A stretch of 56,665 nt of DNA from assembly GCA_023396415.1 (NCBI GenBank), contig JAEWWJ010000057.1, forward strand, positions 1-56,665. Direction: 5' to 3'. Shown piece after piece: positions 43,296-52,157 of the stretch. Within the stretch, counting starts at the first letter, position 1. Each line of letters begins with the position of its first letter. Under the pieces are notes generated by a model. That model did not search any database, was not told the origin of the DNA, and was given only the letters and a program-made list of their open reading frames with translations. The translations under genes were made by a program, and so were the position numbers. The DNA is from Bacteroidota bacterium. Its GTDB lineage: Bacteria; Bacteroidota; Bacteroidia; Bacteroidales; F082.

Positions 43296-43330
43296 CAAAG
43301 TTACTTAAAGAAATGCAGAGGCAGGCCAAA
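43296..43330 (-). promoter_or_regulatory. Promoter of the cbb3 operon
   Basis: On the minus strand, TTTG (43330-43327), 23 bases, then TAACTTTG (43303-43296). The -7 box is exact; the spacing is at the long end. It is placed 54 bases before the haem-lipoprotein ATG. No FNR-type inverted repeat was recognised nearby. Confidence 0.55.
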
Positions 43331-43438
43331 GTACTGTAGTTAAAATAAAGGCTTCTGAAAATGAATTCTTACTTTATCGTAACGAAATTTGAGGTATTGC
43401 TCTGTTCTTGGCGCAAAAAACCTCATAACCTCAAACTC

Positions 43439-43906
43439 CTACTTATCACTTTCGTTGGCATGCCGAACACTCACCACCTGACCTTCAAACAACAAATCCT
43501 TTCCAGCATAGGGCGGATTAAAATCCATGGTAACGCGATCCTTCATTTTACGAATAATCTTACCAAAATGCTTGTTACCGTCTTTGTCTTCCATCGGGAA
43601 AATATGGCCTACCTGCACCACATCGTCATCTACATGACCATCCTCTTCGGCAAAGGTAGATAAGGGAAGGTCGAAAATAGCCTCAGGATCAATTGGGCCG
43701 TAAGCTTGATCGGCCTTCACTTGAATGTTGAAGCGATCGCCTTCGCTCAAGCCGATTAGATTTTGCTCAAAACCTTCAATCAACAAATCATGGCCGATTA
43801 AAAACTCTTGTGGGCTGGTTTGCTCCTGCAAAAGCCGCAATGTTTGGCCGTCTTTCACGGTAAAGACCAAGGCAGCCACTGTTTCCAAACCAATTTTCAA
43901 ATCCAT
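43439..43906 (-). CDS. slyD: SlyD-like FKBP-type peptidyl-prolyl isomerase
   Basis: A proline isomerase and chaperone. The 155 residues show the split FKBP domain of the SlyD/SlpA group. Its N-terminal strands run to FLIGHDLLIEGFEQNLIGLSEGD. An insert-in-flap domain follows (about 70-125: AYGPIDPEAIFDLPLS, MEDKDGNKHFGKII), then the closing strand DFNPPYAGKDLLFEGQVVSV. The His/Cys-rich nickel-binding tail of E. coli SlyD is missing. It lies between the cbb3 and act operons on the same strand, just after the act terminator. Confidence 0.9.
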   Translation of the reverse strand: MDLKIGLETVAALVFTVKDGQTLRLLQEQTSPQEFLIGHDLLIEGFEQNLIGLSEGDRFNIQVKADQAYGPIDPEAIFDLPLSTFAEEDGHVDDDVVQVGHIFPMEDKDGNKHFGKIIRKMKDRVTMDFNPPYAGKDLLFEGQVVSVRHANESDK

Positions 43907-43930
43907 TTAAGAAATTTTTTTTAAGAATCA

Positions 43931-43962
43931 AAAGCCTCCTTGCAAAGGATGCAGGAGGCTTT
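43931..43962 (-). terminator. Terminator of the act operon
   Basis: A 10-bp stem AAAGCCTCCT (43931-43940) with AGGAGGCTTT (43953-43962), plus an inner GCA/TGC. On the minus strand it is followed by TTGATTCTT. It lies 31 bases after the actE stop. Confidence 0.75.
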
Positions 43963-43992
43963 ATCACTGTATATAAATAAGTTAGACAAATG

Positions 43993-44556
43993 CTATTTTG
44001 CCAGTGTTCTGACATAATTGATGATCTTCCATCTGTTTTCAGGAAGAATCTGTGCTCCGTGTGCTCCCATCAAGCCCGAAAGAGAGCCCATGGTAATCAC
44101 ATGATAGATTTCGCCATCAGGTTTGTTTTGCACATAAGCCTCAACCAACGAGGTGGGTTTGGCAGGAAACAGCTTGCTAGTGTAGAGCGTGCCATCGCCT
44201 TTGCCCATTTCGCCATGGCATTGAAGGCAAAAAATGCGGTATTGCTCCTTTCCTTCAAGAAGGATTTGTTCACTCGCGGCCAAAGGATTCACAAGTTCAA
44301 GACCGGCATTCACCTGATCTTGAAACGATTTGCCTTTGTAAGGATATGGCGTAAGGCCACGAGCCACGGTGCCTTCAACCGGAAGTCGCATGGTGTGTCC
44401 ATCTTCAAAAACAGCATTTTCCGTGTAGGTTTCACTCGCGGTTGAGTAGGCCATATCGGGAAAGAAGGTGTAGCCCGGATGGTTTTTATCGCGGTTGCAC
44501 GCCCCTACTAAGCCGACCAACAAAAGAAGTGCAATGATTTTTATATTACTTTTCAT
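43993..44556 (-). CDS. actE: Alternative complex III subunit ActE (mono-haem cytochrome c lipoprotein)
   Basis: The periplasmic electron-exit cytochrome of the quinol:cytochrome c oxidoreductase. The 187 residues have a lipoprotein signal (LVGLVGAC, Cys20), a long N-terminal extension (ENAVFEDGHTMRLPVEGTVA) typical of ActE, then a class I cytochrome domain with CLQCH and a Met ligand in TMGSLSGLMGAH. It lies after actF here, whereas the usual order has actE before actF. Confidence 0.92.
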   Translation of the reverse strand: MKSNIKIIALLLLVGLVGACNRDKNHPGYTFFPDMAYSTASETYTENAVFEDGHTMRLPVEGTVARGLTPYPYKGKSFQDQVNAGLELVNPLAASEQILLEGKEQYRIFCLQCHGEMGKGDGTLYTSKLFPAKPTSLVEAYVQNKPDGEIYHVITMGSLSGLMGAHGAQILPENRWKIINYVRTLAK

Positions 44557-44586
44557 AAGATTCAGTTTTATTTATTCAGCAAAGGC

Positions 44587-45765
44587 TTAATAATTGGTGT
44601 GATAGCCCATACTTTCTTTGAAGTAAGGATGATTTCGAGGAGCCAAGGGAGCTTTGGTGAGCGACCAGAAGGTGATCAACCCAAAAATACCGAGGTATCC
44701 AACGGTAAGTCCCACTTCTAAAATACCTATTCCTGAACCGTCGCCTCCAACAGCGCCGGGCATAATCATCAAATATAAATCCAACCAATGGCCAACAATA
44801 ACAACTATTGAAACAGGAACCAAAATCGCAAAAACGCGTTTCGATTGACGGGTCATCAACAAAAGGAAAGGGATAACGAAGTTGAGAATAAGATTGATAT
44901 AGAACACATTCGAGAAATGCGCATGACGTTCGTAAAAGTAAACCGTTTCTTCAGGAATGTTAGCATACCAAATAAGCATATACTGCGAAAACCAGAGGTA
45001 AGCCCAAAAAATGCTAAATCCGAAAAGGTATTTTCCTAAATCGTGCATATGTTCGTCGTTCACATGGTCGAGGTATCCCATCCGTTTGAGCACATAAATG
45101 AGTAAAATCAACATTGCAAATCCGCTCACGAGCATACTCGAAAAGACATACCAGCCGTAGAGGGTGCTGAACCAATGTGGGTCGAGCGACATAAGCCAAT
45201 CCCATGATGAAACAACGCTTGTAATGGCATAGGTAACAAGAAAAATAGCAGAATAGGTCTTCATTTTGCTAAAATATTTCAAGTCGCCAAGACGATCGAA
45301 AGCCAAAGATGATTTCCTGAAAAAATGTGCCAAAGCAGACCAAACGCCGATGAAAATCACCAAACGAATGTAGAAGAAGGGCTCATTGAGATAGGCTACT
45401 TTTTTGAGTAAAATGGCATCTAAATGGTCGGAATGTGTCCAAGGATAAATTGAATGAAGACCTCCCAATACGAAAAACAACAGCAGCAATGCACCACCAA
45501 TTGGGATATATGCCGACATGGCTTCGGCCACACGCTGAACACTGGTTTGCCAACCCGATTCGGCGATGGTGTGTACGGTTACAAAGAAAAGGCCAATCAA
45601 ACCTAAGCTCAAGAAGTAGTAATTGTTGAGCAACAAATTGGCTGCAACCCTTTTTGTTTCAACACCTCCCAAAAAGCCATACGCCAATGAAAGTACTCCA
45701 ACAGCTATCATTACCAGAAAAACGGTAATGGTTTTTTTCTTTAAGGTAAATTTTAGATTCTCCAT
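44587..45765 (-). CDS. actF: Alternative complex III subunit ActF
   Basis: An integral membrane subunit related to ActC (NrfD/PsrC type). The 392 residues have about ten helices, including LGGLHSIYPWTHSDHLDAIL and the SSWDWLMSLDPHWFSTLYGW segment typical of the Bacteroidota quinol:cytochrome c oxidoreductase family. It starts 2 bases after actD and ends 30 bases before actE. Confidence 0.93.
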   Translation of the reverse strand: MENLKFTLKKKTITVFLVMIAVGVLSLAYGFLGGVETKRVAANLLLNNYYFLSLGLIGLFFVTVHTIAESGWQTSVQRVAEAMSAYIPIGGALLLLFFVLGGLHSIYPWTHSDHLDAILLKKVAYLNEPFFYIRLVIFIGVWSALAHFFRKSSLAFDRLGDLKYFSKMKTYSAIFLVTYAITSVVSSWDWLMSLDPHWFSTLYGWYVFSSMLVSGFAMLILLIYVLKRMGYLDHVNDEHMHDLGKYLFGFSIFWAYLWFSQYMLIWYANIPEETVYFYERHAHFSNVFYINLILNFVIPFLLLMTRQSKRVFAILVPVSIVVIVGHWLDLYLMIMPGAVGGDGSGIGILEVGLTVGYLGIFGLITFWSLTKAPLAPRNHPYFKESMGYHTNY

Positions 45766-45767
45766 GG

Positions 45768-46283
45768 TTAGTTTCTCGATTTTAAGGTGATACCCATTGC
45801 ACCTGCATCAGTCAATGCAGCCTCAACCAATTGCTTTTGGCTTTCGTCAGCCACATCCACTACCAAAAGAAAACGATCGTCGGTAATGCGCTCATCGTGA
45901 ATGATTGCTTTTGCACCGGGGCCAATTTTATTGCTAATCAAAAAGGCAAAGACCATTGAAAAAGCCGCAAAAAGCACCGCCATTTCAAAGGTAACGGGGA
46001 TGAATGAGGGTACCGCGAAAAAGGGCTTCCCACCAAAATTGAGTGGATAGCCTTTGGTAAAAACCCAGGCTTGAAATCCGAAACCAATAATGGTTCCAAC
46101 AGTACCGCCAATAAAGGCAACGCGTGTCAATCGCGAACGACGCATCCCCAAAACAGTATCCAAGCCGTGAACGGGAAAAGGAGTCAAAACATCGGCAATA
46201 GCAATACCTTTAGCACGTATTTGCTTTAAACCTTTGAGTAAATCTTCCTCATCGTTGTAATATGCAGTGATATAATTAGTCAT
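45768..46283 (-). CDS. actD: Alternative complex III subunit ActD (DUF3341)
   Basis: A small membrane subunit. The 171 residues have a cytoplasmic N-terminal part (YYNDEEDLLKGLKQIRAKGI, DVLTPFPVHGLD), two membrane helices (about 55-75 and 95-115) and a short C-terminal domain. This is the DUF3341 layout. Its start overlaps the actC end by 8 bases. Confidence 0.93.
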   Translation of the reverse strand: MTNYITAYYNDEEDLLKGLKQIRAKGIAIADVLTPFPVHGLDTVLGMRRSRLTRVAFIGGTVGTIIGFGFQAWVFTKGYPLNFGGKPFFAVPSFIPVTFEMAVLFAAFSMVFAFLISNKIGPGAKAIIHDERITDDRFLLVVDVADESQKQLVEAALTDAGAMGITLKSRN

Positions 46284-47646
46284 GATGTGAATCTTTTTTG
46301 TTATCGCCAGAAGATTTTAAAACACTCTTTACCTCAGCAATGGCAATTACAGGGAACACCCTGATGAAAAGCAAAAACAAGGTAAAAAAGAGACCCAAAG
46401 TACCCACGTAAAGACCCACTTCAACGAGTGAGGGCTTGTACATGACCCAACTCGAAGGCAGGTAGTCGCGGTGCAAAGAAGTTACAACAATAACAAACCT
46501 CTCGAACCACATCCCAATGTTTACAAAAATGGAGATGATGAAAGTAGCTACCAAACTGGTTCTAATTTTCTTGAACCAGAACAACTGCGGTGTAATCACG
46601 TTACATGTCATCATAATCCAGTATGCCCAAGCATAAGGGCCGGTGGCACGGTTGATGAAAGCATACTGTTCGTATTCAACTCCCGAATACCAAGCCATAA
46701 AAAACTCTGTGATATAAGCTATACCAACAATAGAGCCGGTGATGATAATCACCTTATTCATGTTTTCGATGTGGCCAATGGTAATATAATCCTCTAGGTT
46801 TAAGGCTTTGCGTGCAACAATCAATAGCGTTAATACCATTGCAAAGCCTGAGAATACAGCACCTGAAACAAAGTATGGCGGAAAGATGGTAGTATGCCAT
46901 CCCGGAATCACCGAGGTGGCAAAGTCGAAACTCACAATGGTATGCACCGAAAGCACCAAGGGAGCGGCCAATCCGGCAAGGATTAAGCTCACTGTTTCGT
47001 GACGTGACCAATGTTTGGCCGAACCTGTCCATCCAAAGCTAAGGAAGCCATAGATAGCTTTGCGAATTTTCGTTGTGGCTTTATCGCGCACCGTTCCCAA
47101 ATCGGGGATCAAGCCAATGTACCAAAAAATAAGCGATACAAGCAAATAAGTGGTGATAGCAAAAACGTCCCAAAGAAGGGGTGAGTTAAAGTTTACCCAC
47201 AAATCACGTGTGTTGGGGTAAGGAAAAATAAAAAATCCGAGCAACAAACGCCCCATGTGAATCAAGGGAAAAAAACCCGCGCAGGCAATGGCAATCAAAG
47301 TCATTGCCTCGGCAGAACGGTTGATACTGGTTCTCCATTTCTGACGAAATAGGAGCAAAATGGCCGAGATAAATGTTCCGGCGTGGCCAATACCGACCCA
47401 CCAAACGAAGTTGGTGATGTCCCATGCCCATCCGACAGTTTTATTCAAACCCCATGTTCCAATACCATAATAAACGGTCATAAATGTGGCCCAGGCACCA
47501 AACAGGGCTGCAGCACCCGAGAGGGTGATGCCCATATACCAGTACTTTGAAGGCTTGCCGGCCATAGGTGCCAAAATATCTTTTGTAACCTGACTGTAAT
47601 CCTTCGATCCTCTGATAAGCGGCTCTCTAAGTGGAGATACGTACAT
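46276..47646 (-). CDS. actC: Alternative complex III subunit ActC (NrfD/PsrC-like)
   Basis: The quinol-binding membrane subunit. The 456 residues have about ten helices. Recognisable segments are WAWDITNFVWWVGIGHAGTF, FPYPNTRDLWVNFNSPLLWD and HTIVSFDFATSVIPGWHTTI, characteristic of ActC. The C-terminal tail is charged and cytoplasmic. It lies 16 bases after actB. Confidence 0.95.
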   Translation of the reverse strand: MYVSPLREPLIRGSKDYSQVTKDILAPMAGKPSKYWYMGITLSGAAALFGAWATFMTVYYGIGTWGLNKTVGWAWDITNFVWWVGIGHAGTFISAILLLFRQKWRTSINRSAEAMTLIAIACAGFFPLIHMGRLLLGFFIFPYPNTRDLWVNFNSPLLWDVFAITTYLLVSLIFWYIGLIPDLGTVRDKATTKIRKAIYGFLSFGWTGSAKHWSRHETVSLILAGLAAPLVLSVHTIVSFDFATSVIPGWHTTIFPPYFVSGAVFSGFAMVLTLLIVARKALNLEDYITIGHIENMNKVIIITGSIVGIAYITEFFMAWYSGVEYEQYAFINRATGPYAWAYWIMMTCNVITPQLFWFKKIRTSLVATFIISIFVNIGMWFERFVIVVTSLHRDYLPSSWVMYKPSLVEVGLYVGTLGLFFTLFLLFIRVFPVIAIAEVKSVLKSSGDNKKDSHHD

Positions 47647-47662
47647 GCTTCTTAGGTTTTAA

Positions 47663-50644
47663 TTATACGGTTTTGTTTTTTACTTTGGTAAGATATCCTA
47701 CTGAAGGCAAGGTGTGAATCTCCTCCAAAAGGTGATAATTGCGTTCGCTGGCAAAATATTGCGATACTTTGCTGTTTTTGTCGTTCAAATCGCCAAACAC
47801 AATAGCCTCGGCAGGGCAAGACTGCGCACAGGCAGGAACCACCTCGCCATCGCGCAATGGACGATTTTCAGTTTTAGCAACCAACTTCTTATCCTGGATG
47901 CGTTGCACACAGAAGGAACATTTTTCAATCACCCCTTTGGCGCGAATGGTTACATCAGGATTTAATACCAAACGACGCAAATCTGTTGTCATCTCGGTAG
48001 GATCATAACGGTTGCCTTTAATCGCATCGGAACCGGTATAATCAAGGAAGTTGAACCTACGCACTTTATAAGGACAGTTATTGGCGCAATAACGCGTGCC
48101 AATGCAACGGTTGTAAGCCATTTGATTGATTCCTTCGTTGGAGTGCGTAGTTGCAGCAACAGGACAAACGTTTTCACAAGGCGCATTGTCGCAATGCTGA
48201 CACATCACCGGTTGTCGCACCACTTCCGGGTCGTGGAGGTCGCCTTTATAATACCTATCAATACGAATCCAGTGCATTTCGCGCGATGCTATCACTTGCT
48301 CTTTGCCTACCACCGGAACGTTATTTTCTGATGAACAGGCCACCACGCAAGCATTACAGCCTGTGCAGGCATTCAAGTCAATGGCCATACCCCAATGCAT
48401 CCCATCAAATTTCACTTCGGGATACATGGATTTAAGGTGTTTTTTAACTTCAATTCTGGCCTCATTGCCCGACTGTGGGTCATTTAAAAACTCTTCAAGT
48501 GTAGTTTCTCTAATCAGCTCCCTGCCTTCCATGGAATGGTGCGACTGGGTGCGGGCTAAAGGATAACTTCCAGTCTCAACGGCCAAGGTCACGTCGGAAG
48601 TATAATACGATTTGTTTTCTTGCTTTGAAGCCAGCATCGGGAACATATTTACTCCCACACCATTGGCAGGAACACCGGTGTTTTGGCGGCCATAACCCAA
48701 TGCAACGGCAACGGTTTTGTATTCCTGACCCGGCTGAACGATAACGGGGAGTGTCACCTGTCCGTTGATCGAAATCAGTTGCTCGTCTTCAACGCCCATC
48801 TCCTCGGCCAAGCGCGGCGAAATCATCAGGTAGTTGTCCCAACACGCTTTCGTAACAGGATCGGGTAACTCTTGCAACCAAGGGTTGTTGGCGTGTTTAC
48901 CCGATCCAACACTTACATTGCTGTACAACAAAAGATCAGTTGTGTCGGAAAGTGCCACACCCCCTAAAGCGCTCATGGCAGTGGAGGCGGCGGCATCGTT
49001 GTAGGCAACGCTTTCACTTTCTTTTTCTCCTGTTTCAAAAACACCATCATGCAATGATTGATTCCAGAAGCTGGTGAAAGAAGCTAAAGTATTGGCTTTG
49101 GGATAGATGTTCTTTTCCCATGTATCGCTGATGAAAGCTCTGTAATCAACTGCATTGTCAGCCCAGCGGAGCAAGCTTTCTTGCGCTGCACGGGTTTTAA
49201 ATATTGGGCGAATGGCAGGCTGGGCCAAGGAATAAAATCCGGTTTTCACTTGGGCATCGTTCCAAGCTTCGAGAAAATGGTGATCCGGACAAACATAGGT
49301 AGCAGCAGCGGCAGTTTCATCGCTCATCACCGAAAGCGCCACACTCAATTCCACTTTTTTCAAGCCTTCAGCAAAATCAGCTGCTTGGGGAAGATCGTAC
49401 AACGGATTCACATCCATTAGCAGCAAGGCACCTACTGATCCGGCTTTCATATCGGCGGTGAGCTGAGTCATTTGATTGTCAACACCTTGACGGAGTTTCA
49501 AATGAACATCGGTTTCGATGGTAGCGCCATAACTACCAAGCAAATTGTTAATCGCATTGACGATCAATTGTTCCTCTTTATCGTTGCTTCCACTGATTAC
49601 TAATGCGGCACCTTTTTTACCATTCAATTCTAACGCCAAATTGGCCACATCATGCGAAACAGCAGCAATGGAGGTAGTGGCTTCGCCATTGAGTTTTTTA
49701 AGCTCGTTCAGCAAATTAGCCAACACCATTTTTTGTTGCGAAGGGCGCAGTTGAACTCGGTAATCAGCATTGGTTCCTGTCATGGACATGGCTCCTTCAA
49801 ACTGAATGTGGCGCGACATTTTCTTCTCGCCATTGGTCAGCTTTCTTTTCTGGATATACTGTTTGGTATATTCAACAGGAGACAGCCAGGAACCCAAAAA
49901 GTCGGCATCAAAACTAACAATGAGGTCGGCTTTGTCAAAACGGTAAGAAGGGATAAAGGCCTTACCAAAAGATTCCAGATTGGCCATTAGAATTCCCGAA
50001 GCCGAAAGGGCATCATACTGAATATGTTCAGTGGTTGGATACACTTGTTTAAAGGCTTGGATAGCAGCCAAAGTGGAGGGACTGATGACCGAAGCCGAGA
50101 GCAAAACTATCTTTGCTTGCTTAGCGGCAATGGCTTTCAGCTTGCCGGCAATTTCGCTGTCGGCTTGCTCCCAGCTGATCTCTTCATTATTTTTTAAAGG
50201 GTTTTTAAAGCGGGAGTTGTCATAAAGATTAAGCACCGAGGCTTGCGCCCTAGCGTTGGTACCGCCTTTGGTGACTGATGATAGGCTGTTGCCTTCAATT
50301 TTTATCGGACGCCCATCGCGTACTTTTACTAAAACGCTGCAATAATCAACGCCATCAAAAAAAGTAGAGGCATAATAAGTGGCTTTGCCCGGCACAATGC
50401 CCTCAGGCTGAATAAGAAAAGGAATGGCCTTGCGCACCGGTTGCTCGCACGACGAAGCCACGGCAGCCGAAGCAATTGTAAAACCAAACGCTTTCAAAAA
50501 ATTTCGTCGCGAGGTGGGAGGCAAAGCTGCTGATTCACTTTGCAATTGCAAGATGAAGGATTTATCACCCGCTGATTGACTTTCAAGAGCTCTTGAAGGG
50601 TCAACCTTTAGCTCATCCAAGCTTTTAAAATATTTATTTTCCAT
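47663..50644 (-). CDS. actB: Alternative complex III subunit ActB (molybdopterin-oxidoreductase-like plus FeS domains)
   Basis: A large periplasmic subunit that carries four FeS clusters. The 993 residues start with a cytoplasmic leader and a Tat signal (TSRRNFLKAFGF, Arg46-Arg47) with a nearby Cys66 that may be lipidated. Residues about 80-720 resemble the molybdopterin oxidoreductase fold, but in ActB proteins this holds no cofactor. Residues about 755-945 hold the ferredoxin-like cluster motifs CTGCNACVVAC, CQHCDNAPCENVCP, CIGTRYCANNCP and CSFCVQ...CAQSCP. It follows actA by 24 bases. Confidence 0.95.
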   Translation of the reverse strand: MENKYFKSLDELKVDPSRALESQSAGDKSFILQLQSESAALPPTSRRNFLKAFGFTIASAAVASSCEQPVRKAIPFLIQPEGIVPGKATYYASTFFDGVDYCSVLVKVRDGRPIKIEGNSLSSVTKGGTNARAQASVLNLYDNSRFKNPLKNNEEISWEQADSEIAGKLKAIAAKQAKIVLLSASVISPSTLAAIQAFKQVYPTTEHIQYDALSASGILMANLESFGKAFIPSYRFDKADLIVSFDADFLGSWLSPVEYTKQYIQKRKLTNGEKKMSRHIQFEGAMSMTGTNADYRVQLRPSQQKMVLANLLNELKKLNGEATTSIAAVSHDVANLALELNGKKGAALVISGSNDKEEQLIVNAINNLLGSYGATIETDVHLKLRQGVDNQMTQLTADMKAGSVGALLLMDVNPLYDLPQAADFAEGLKKVELSVALSVMSDETAAAATYVCPDHHFLEAWNDAQVKTGFYSLAQPAIRPIFKTRAAQESLLRWADNAVDYRAFISDTWEKNIYPKANTLASFTSFWNQSLHDGVFETGEKESESVAYNDAAASTAMSALGGVALSDTTDLLLYSNVSVGSGKHANNPWLQELPDPVTKACWDNYLMISPRLAEEMGVEDEQLISINGQVTLPVIVQPGQEYKTVAVALGYGRQNTGVPANGVGVNMFPMLASKQENKSYYTSDVTLAVETGSYPLARTQSHHSMEGRELIRETTLEEFLNDPQSGNEARIEVKKHLKSMYPEVKFDGMHWGMAIDLNACTGCNACVVACSSENNVPVVGKEQVIASREMHWIRIDRYYKGDLHDPEVVRQPVMCQHCDNAPCENVCPVAATTHSNEGINQMAYNRCIGTRYCANNCPYKVRRFNFLDYTGSDAIKGNRYDPTEMTTDLRRLVLNPDVTIRAKGVIEKCSFCVQRIQDKKLVAKTENRPLRDGEVVPACAQSCPAEAIVFGDLNDKNSKVSQYFASERNYHLLEEIHTLPSVGYLTKVKNKTV

Positions 50645-50668
50645 TAAAAAGTTGTTCTTGGGTTGTTG

Positions 50669-51880
50669 TTAATAATGACATTTCATACAATCGGCTCCGC
50701 CTACCATATCAGCCGTCACCTTCTTTATTTCGCCCTTGCGGAATTGCTCGTGAAGCTTTTCGTAAGTTTCGTAAAACTTATTGTCGGCAAACTGAACTTC
50801 TGTTGTGCGATGGCAATTGAGGCACCATCCCATACTCAAATCGTTCACTTGCATTACCTCGTGCATTGATTCTACTTCGCCGTGGCACTGTGCACAATCG
50901 AGCTTTCCTGAGTTCACATGCTGGGCATGACTAAAGTAAACATGATCGGGAAGGTTGTGTATTCTAACCCATTCAATTTGTTTGCCCGACTGCCATGCTT
51001 CAACCACTTTGGCAATTTGTTCGGTGCCTGTTACTTTACCTTCTTTTACAACGTTGTGGCAGTTCATGCACACGCCAACTCCCGGAATGCCTGCACTTTT
51101 GCTGTAATCGGCTGCGGTGTGGCAATATTTACAGTCAATTTGATTTTGTCCGGCATGAATTTTATGCGAAAACCAAACAGGCTGCTCGGGTTGGTAGTAC
51201 TGCTGCCGTCCTAAGGCAGCGGCCTCTTTGTACATAATTTCACCTATAATAGATAGGCCGACTAAAAGAAGCACATAATGTACAAAACGTGCTTTAACCA
51301 CTTTGGTAACAAACAGGTCAATGAGAACCACCAACAGCATAATAAGGGTGATGATGAAGGTAGTGCCAAAATTACGATTGGCATCCCGCTCCAGCTCAAC
51401 GAGCCTTTCTTCACGAGCCTCTTGTTCAGCAGCAATTTGAGTTGCTAAAGCTTGTTGCTCATCAACGCCACCTGTTGGTTCGGCTGAGGCATATTGAGGA
51501 TCAACCTTTCCGCCATTTTTAATGTACAACAGCATGTCTCTGATTTGGTCATCGGTAAGGTCATGCGGAGGCATTGGAATTTTGTTGTACTCCTCGAAAA
51601 GTTTTACTGCCACTGGATCGCCCGACTGTATGACCTCTTGTGAGTTTCTGATAAAGCGGATGAGCCAGGCTTCGTCGTGTCGGTCCTCCACGCCGGCGAG
51701 GTTTGGTCCGATTAGTTTTGGCCCATCAATATTGTGACAAGCCTTGCATTGTTGAAAATTCTTTTCCGCTTCAGGAGTCTGAGCGTGGAGCGGCTTGAAT
51801 AAAAAAGCCAGCCCTACCAAAAGAAACAACGTAATAACACGCTTTATTTGGCGTGATGAATGTAGATTGGATATCATCAT
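50669..51880 (-). CDS. actA: Alternative complex III subunit ActA (multihaem cytochrome c, six CxxCH)
   Basis: The electron-transfer subunit and first gene of the act operon. The 403 residues have a signal or anchor helix (14-31) and an N-terminal mono-haem cytochrome domain (CKACH 45-49, likely Met ligand in IPMPPHDL). Two hydrophobic segments follow (about 172-192 and 200-220). The C-terminal pentahaem domain has CKYCH, CMNCH, CAQCH, CLNCH and CMKCH. The five-haem part is the usual ActA; the N-terminal haem domain makes six in total. A promoter lies about 130 bases upstream. Confidence 0.93.
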   Translation of the reverse strand: MMISNLHSSRQIKRVITLFLLVGLAFLFKPLHAQTPEAEKNFQQCKACHNIDGPKLIGPNLAGVEDRHDEAWLIRFIRNSQEVIQSGDPVAVKLFEEYNKIPMPPHDLTDDQIRDMLLYIKNGGKVDPQYASAEPTGGVDEQQALATQIAAEQEAREERLVELERDANRNFGTTFIITLIMLLVVLIDLFVTKVVKARFVHYVLLLVGLSIIGEIMYKEAAALGRQQYYQPEQPVWFSHKIHAGQNQIDCKYCHTAADYSKSAGIPGVGVCMNCHNVVKEGKVTGTEQIAKVVEAWQSGKQIEWVRIHNLPDHVYFSHAQHVNSGKLDCAQCHGEVESMHEVMQVNDLSMGWCLNCHRTTEVQFADNKFYETYEKLHEQFRKGEIKKVTADMVGGADCMKCHY

Positions 51881-52007
51881 ACGTGATGCTTGGTTATAAA
51901 AATATGTTGTTCGATACGATAAGAAAAATGTAAATCATTCATTATCTTCATTTTACAATGTCGCTATGCTAAAAACTTGAATTTCAAATTTAGGATTTTT
52001 TAACACA

Positions 52008-52040
52008 CAAATATACAATTCAGTATGATAATACCACAAT
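52008..52040 (-). promoter_or_regulatory. Promoter of the act operon
   Basis: On the minus strand, ATTG (52040-52037), 21 bases, then TATATTTG (52015-52008): a good fit to the Bacteroidota consensus. It gives a leader of about 120 bases before the actA ATG. The leader holds no recognised structured RNA. Confidence 0.6.
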
Positions 52041-52077
52041 ACCTCAGCAAGAATGATCATTTTTTAGCAAAAAAAAA

Positions 52078-52101
52078 CAGCCTTGTCAAAAAACAAGGCT
52101 G
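52078..52101 (-). terminator. Terminator of the lemA/TPM operon
   Basis: A 9-bp perfect stem CAGCCTTGT/ACAAGGCTG with a 6-base loop. On the minus strand a run of nine T follows. It lies 57 bases after the stop codon of the second TPM gene. Confidence 0.85.
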
Positions 52102-52157
52102 TAATACATTATGATTCAGCAATTTATAATGATGCTGCAAAAGACATTTTTTTTGGT

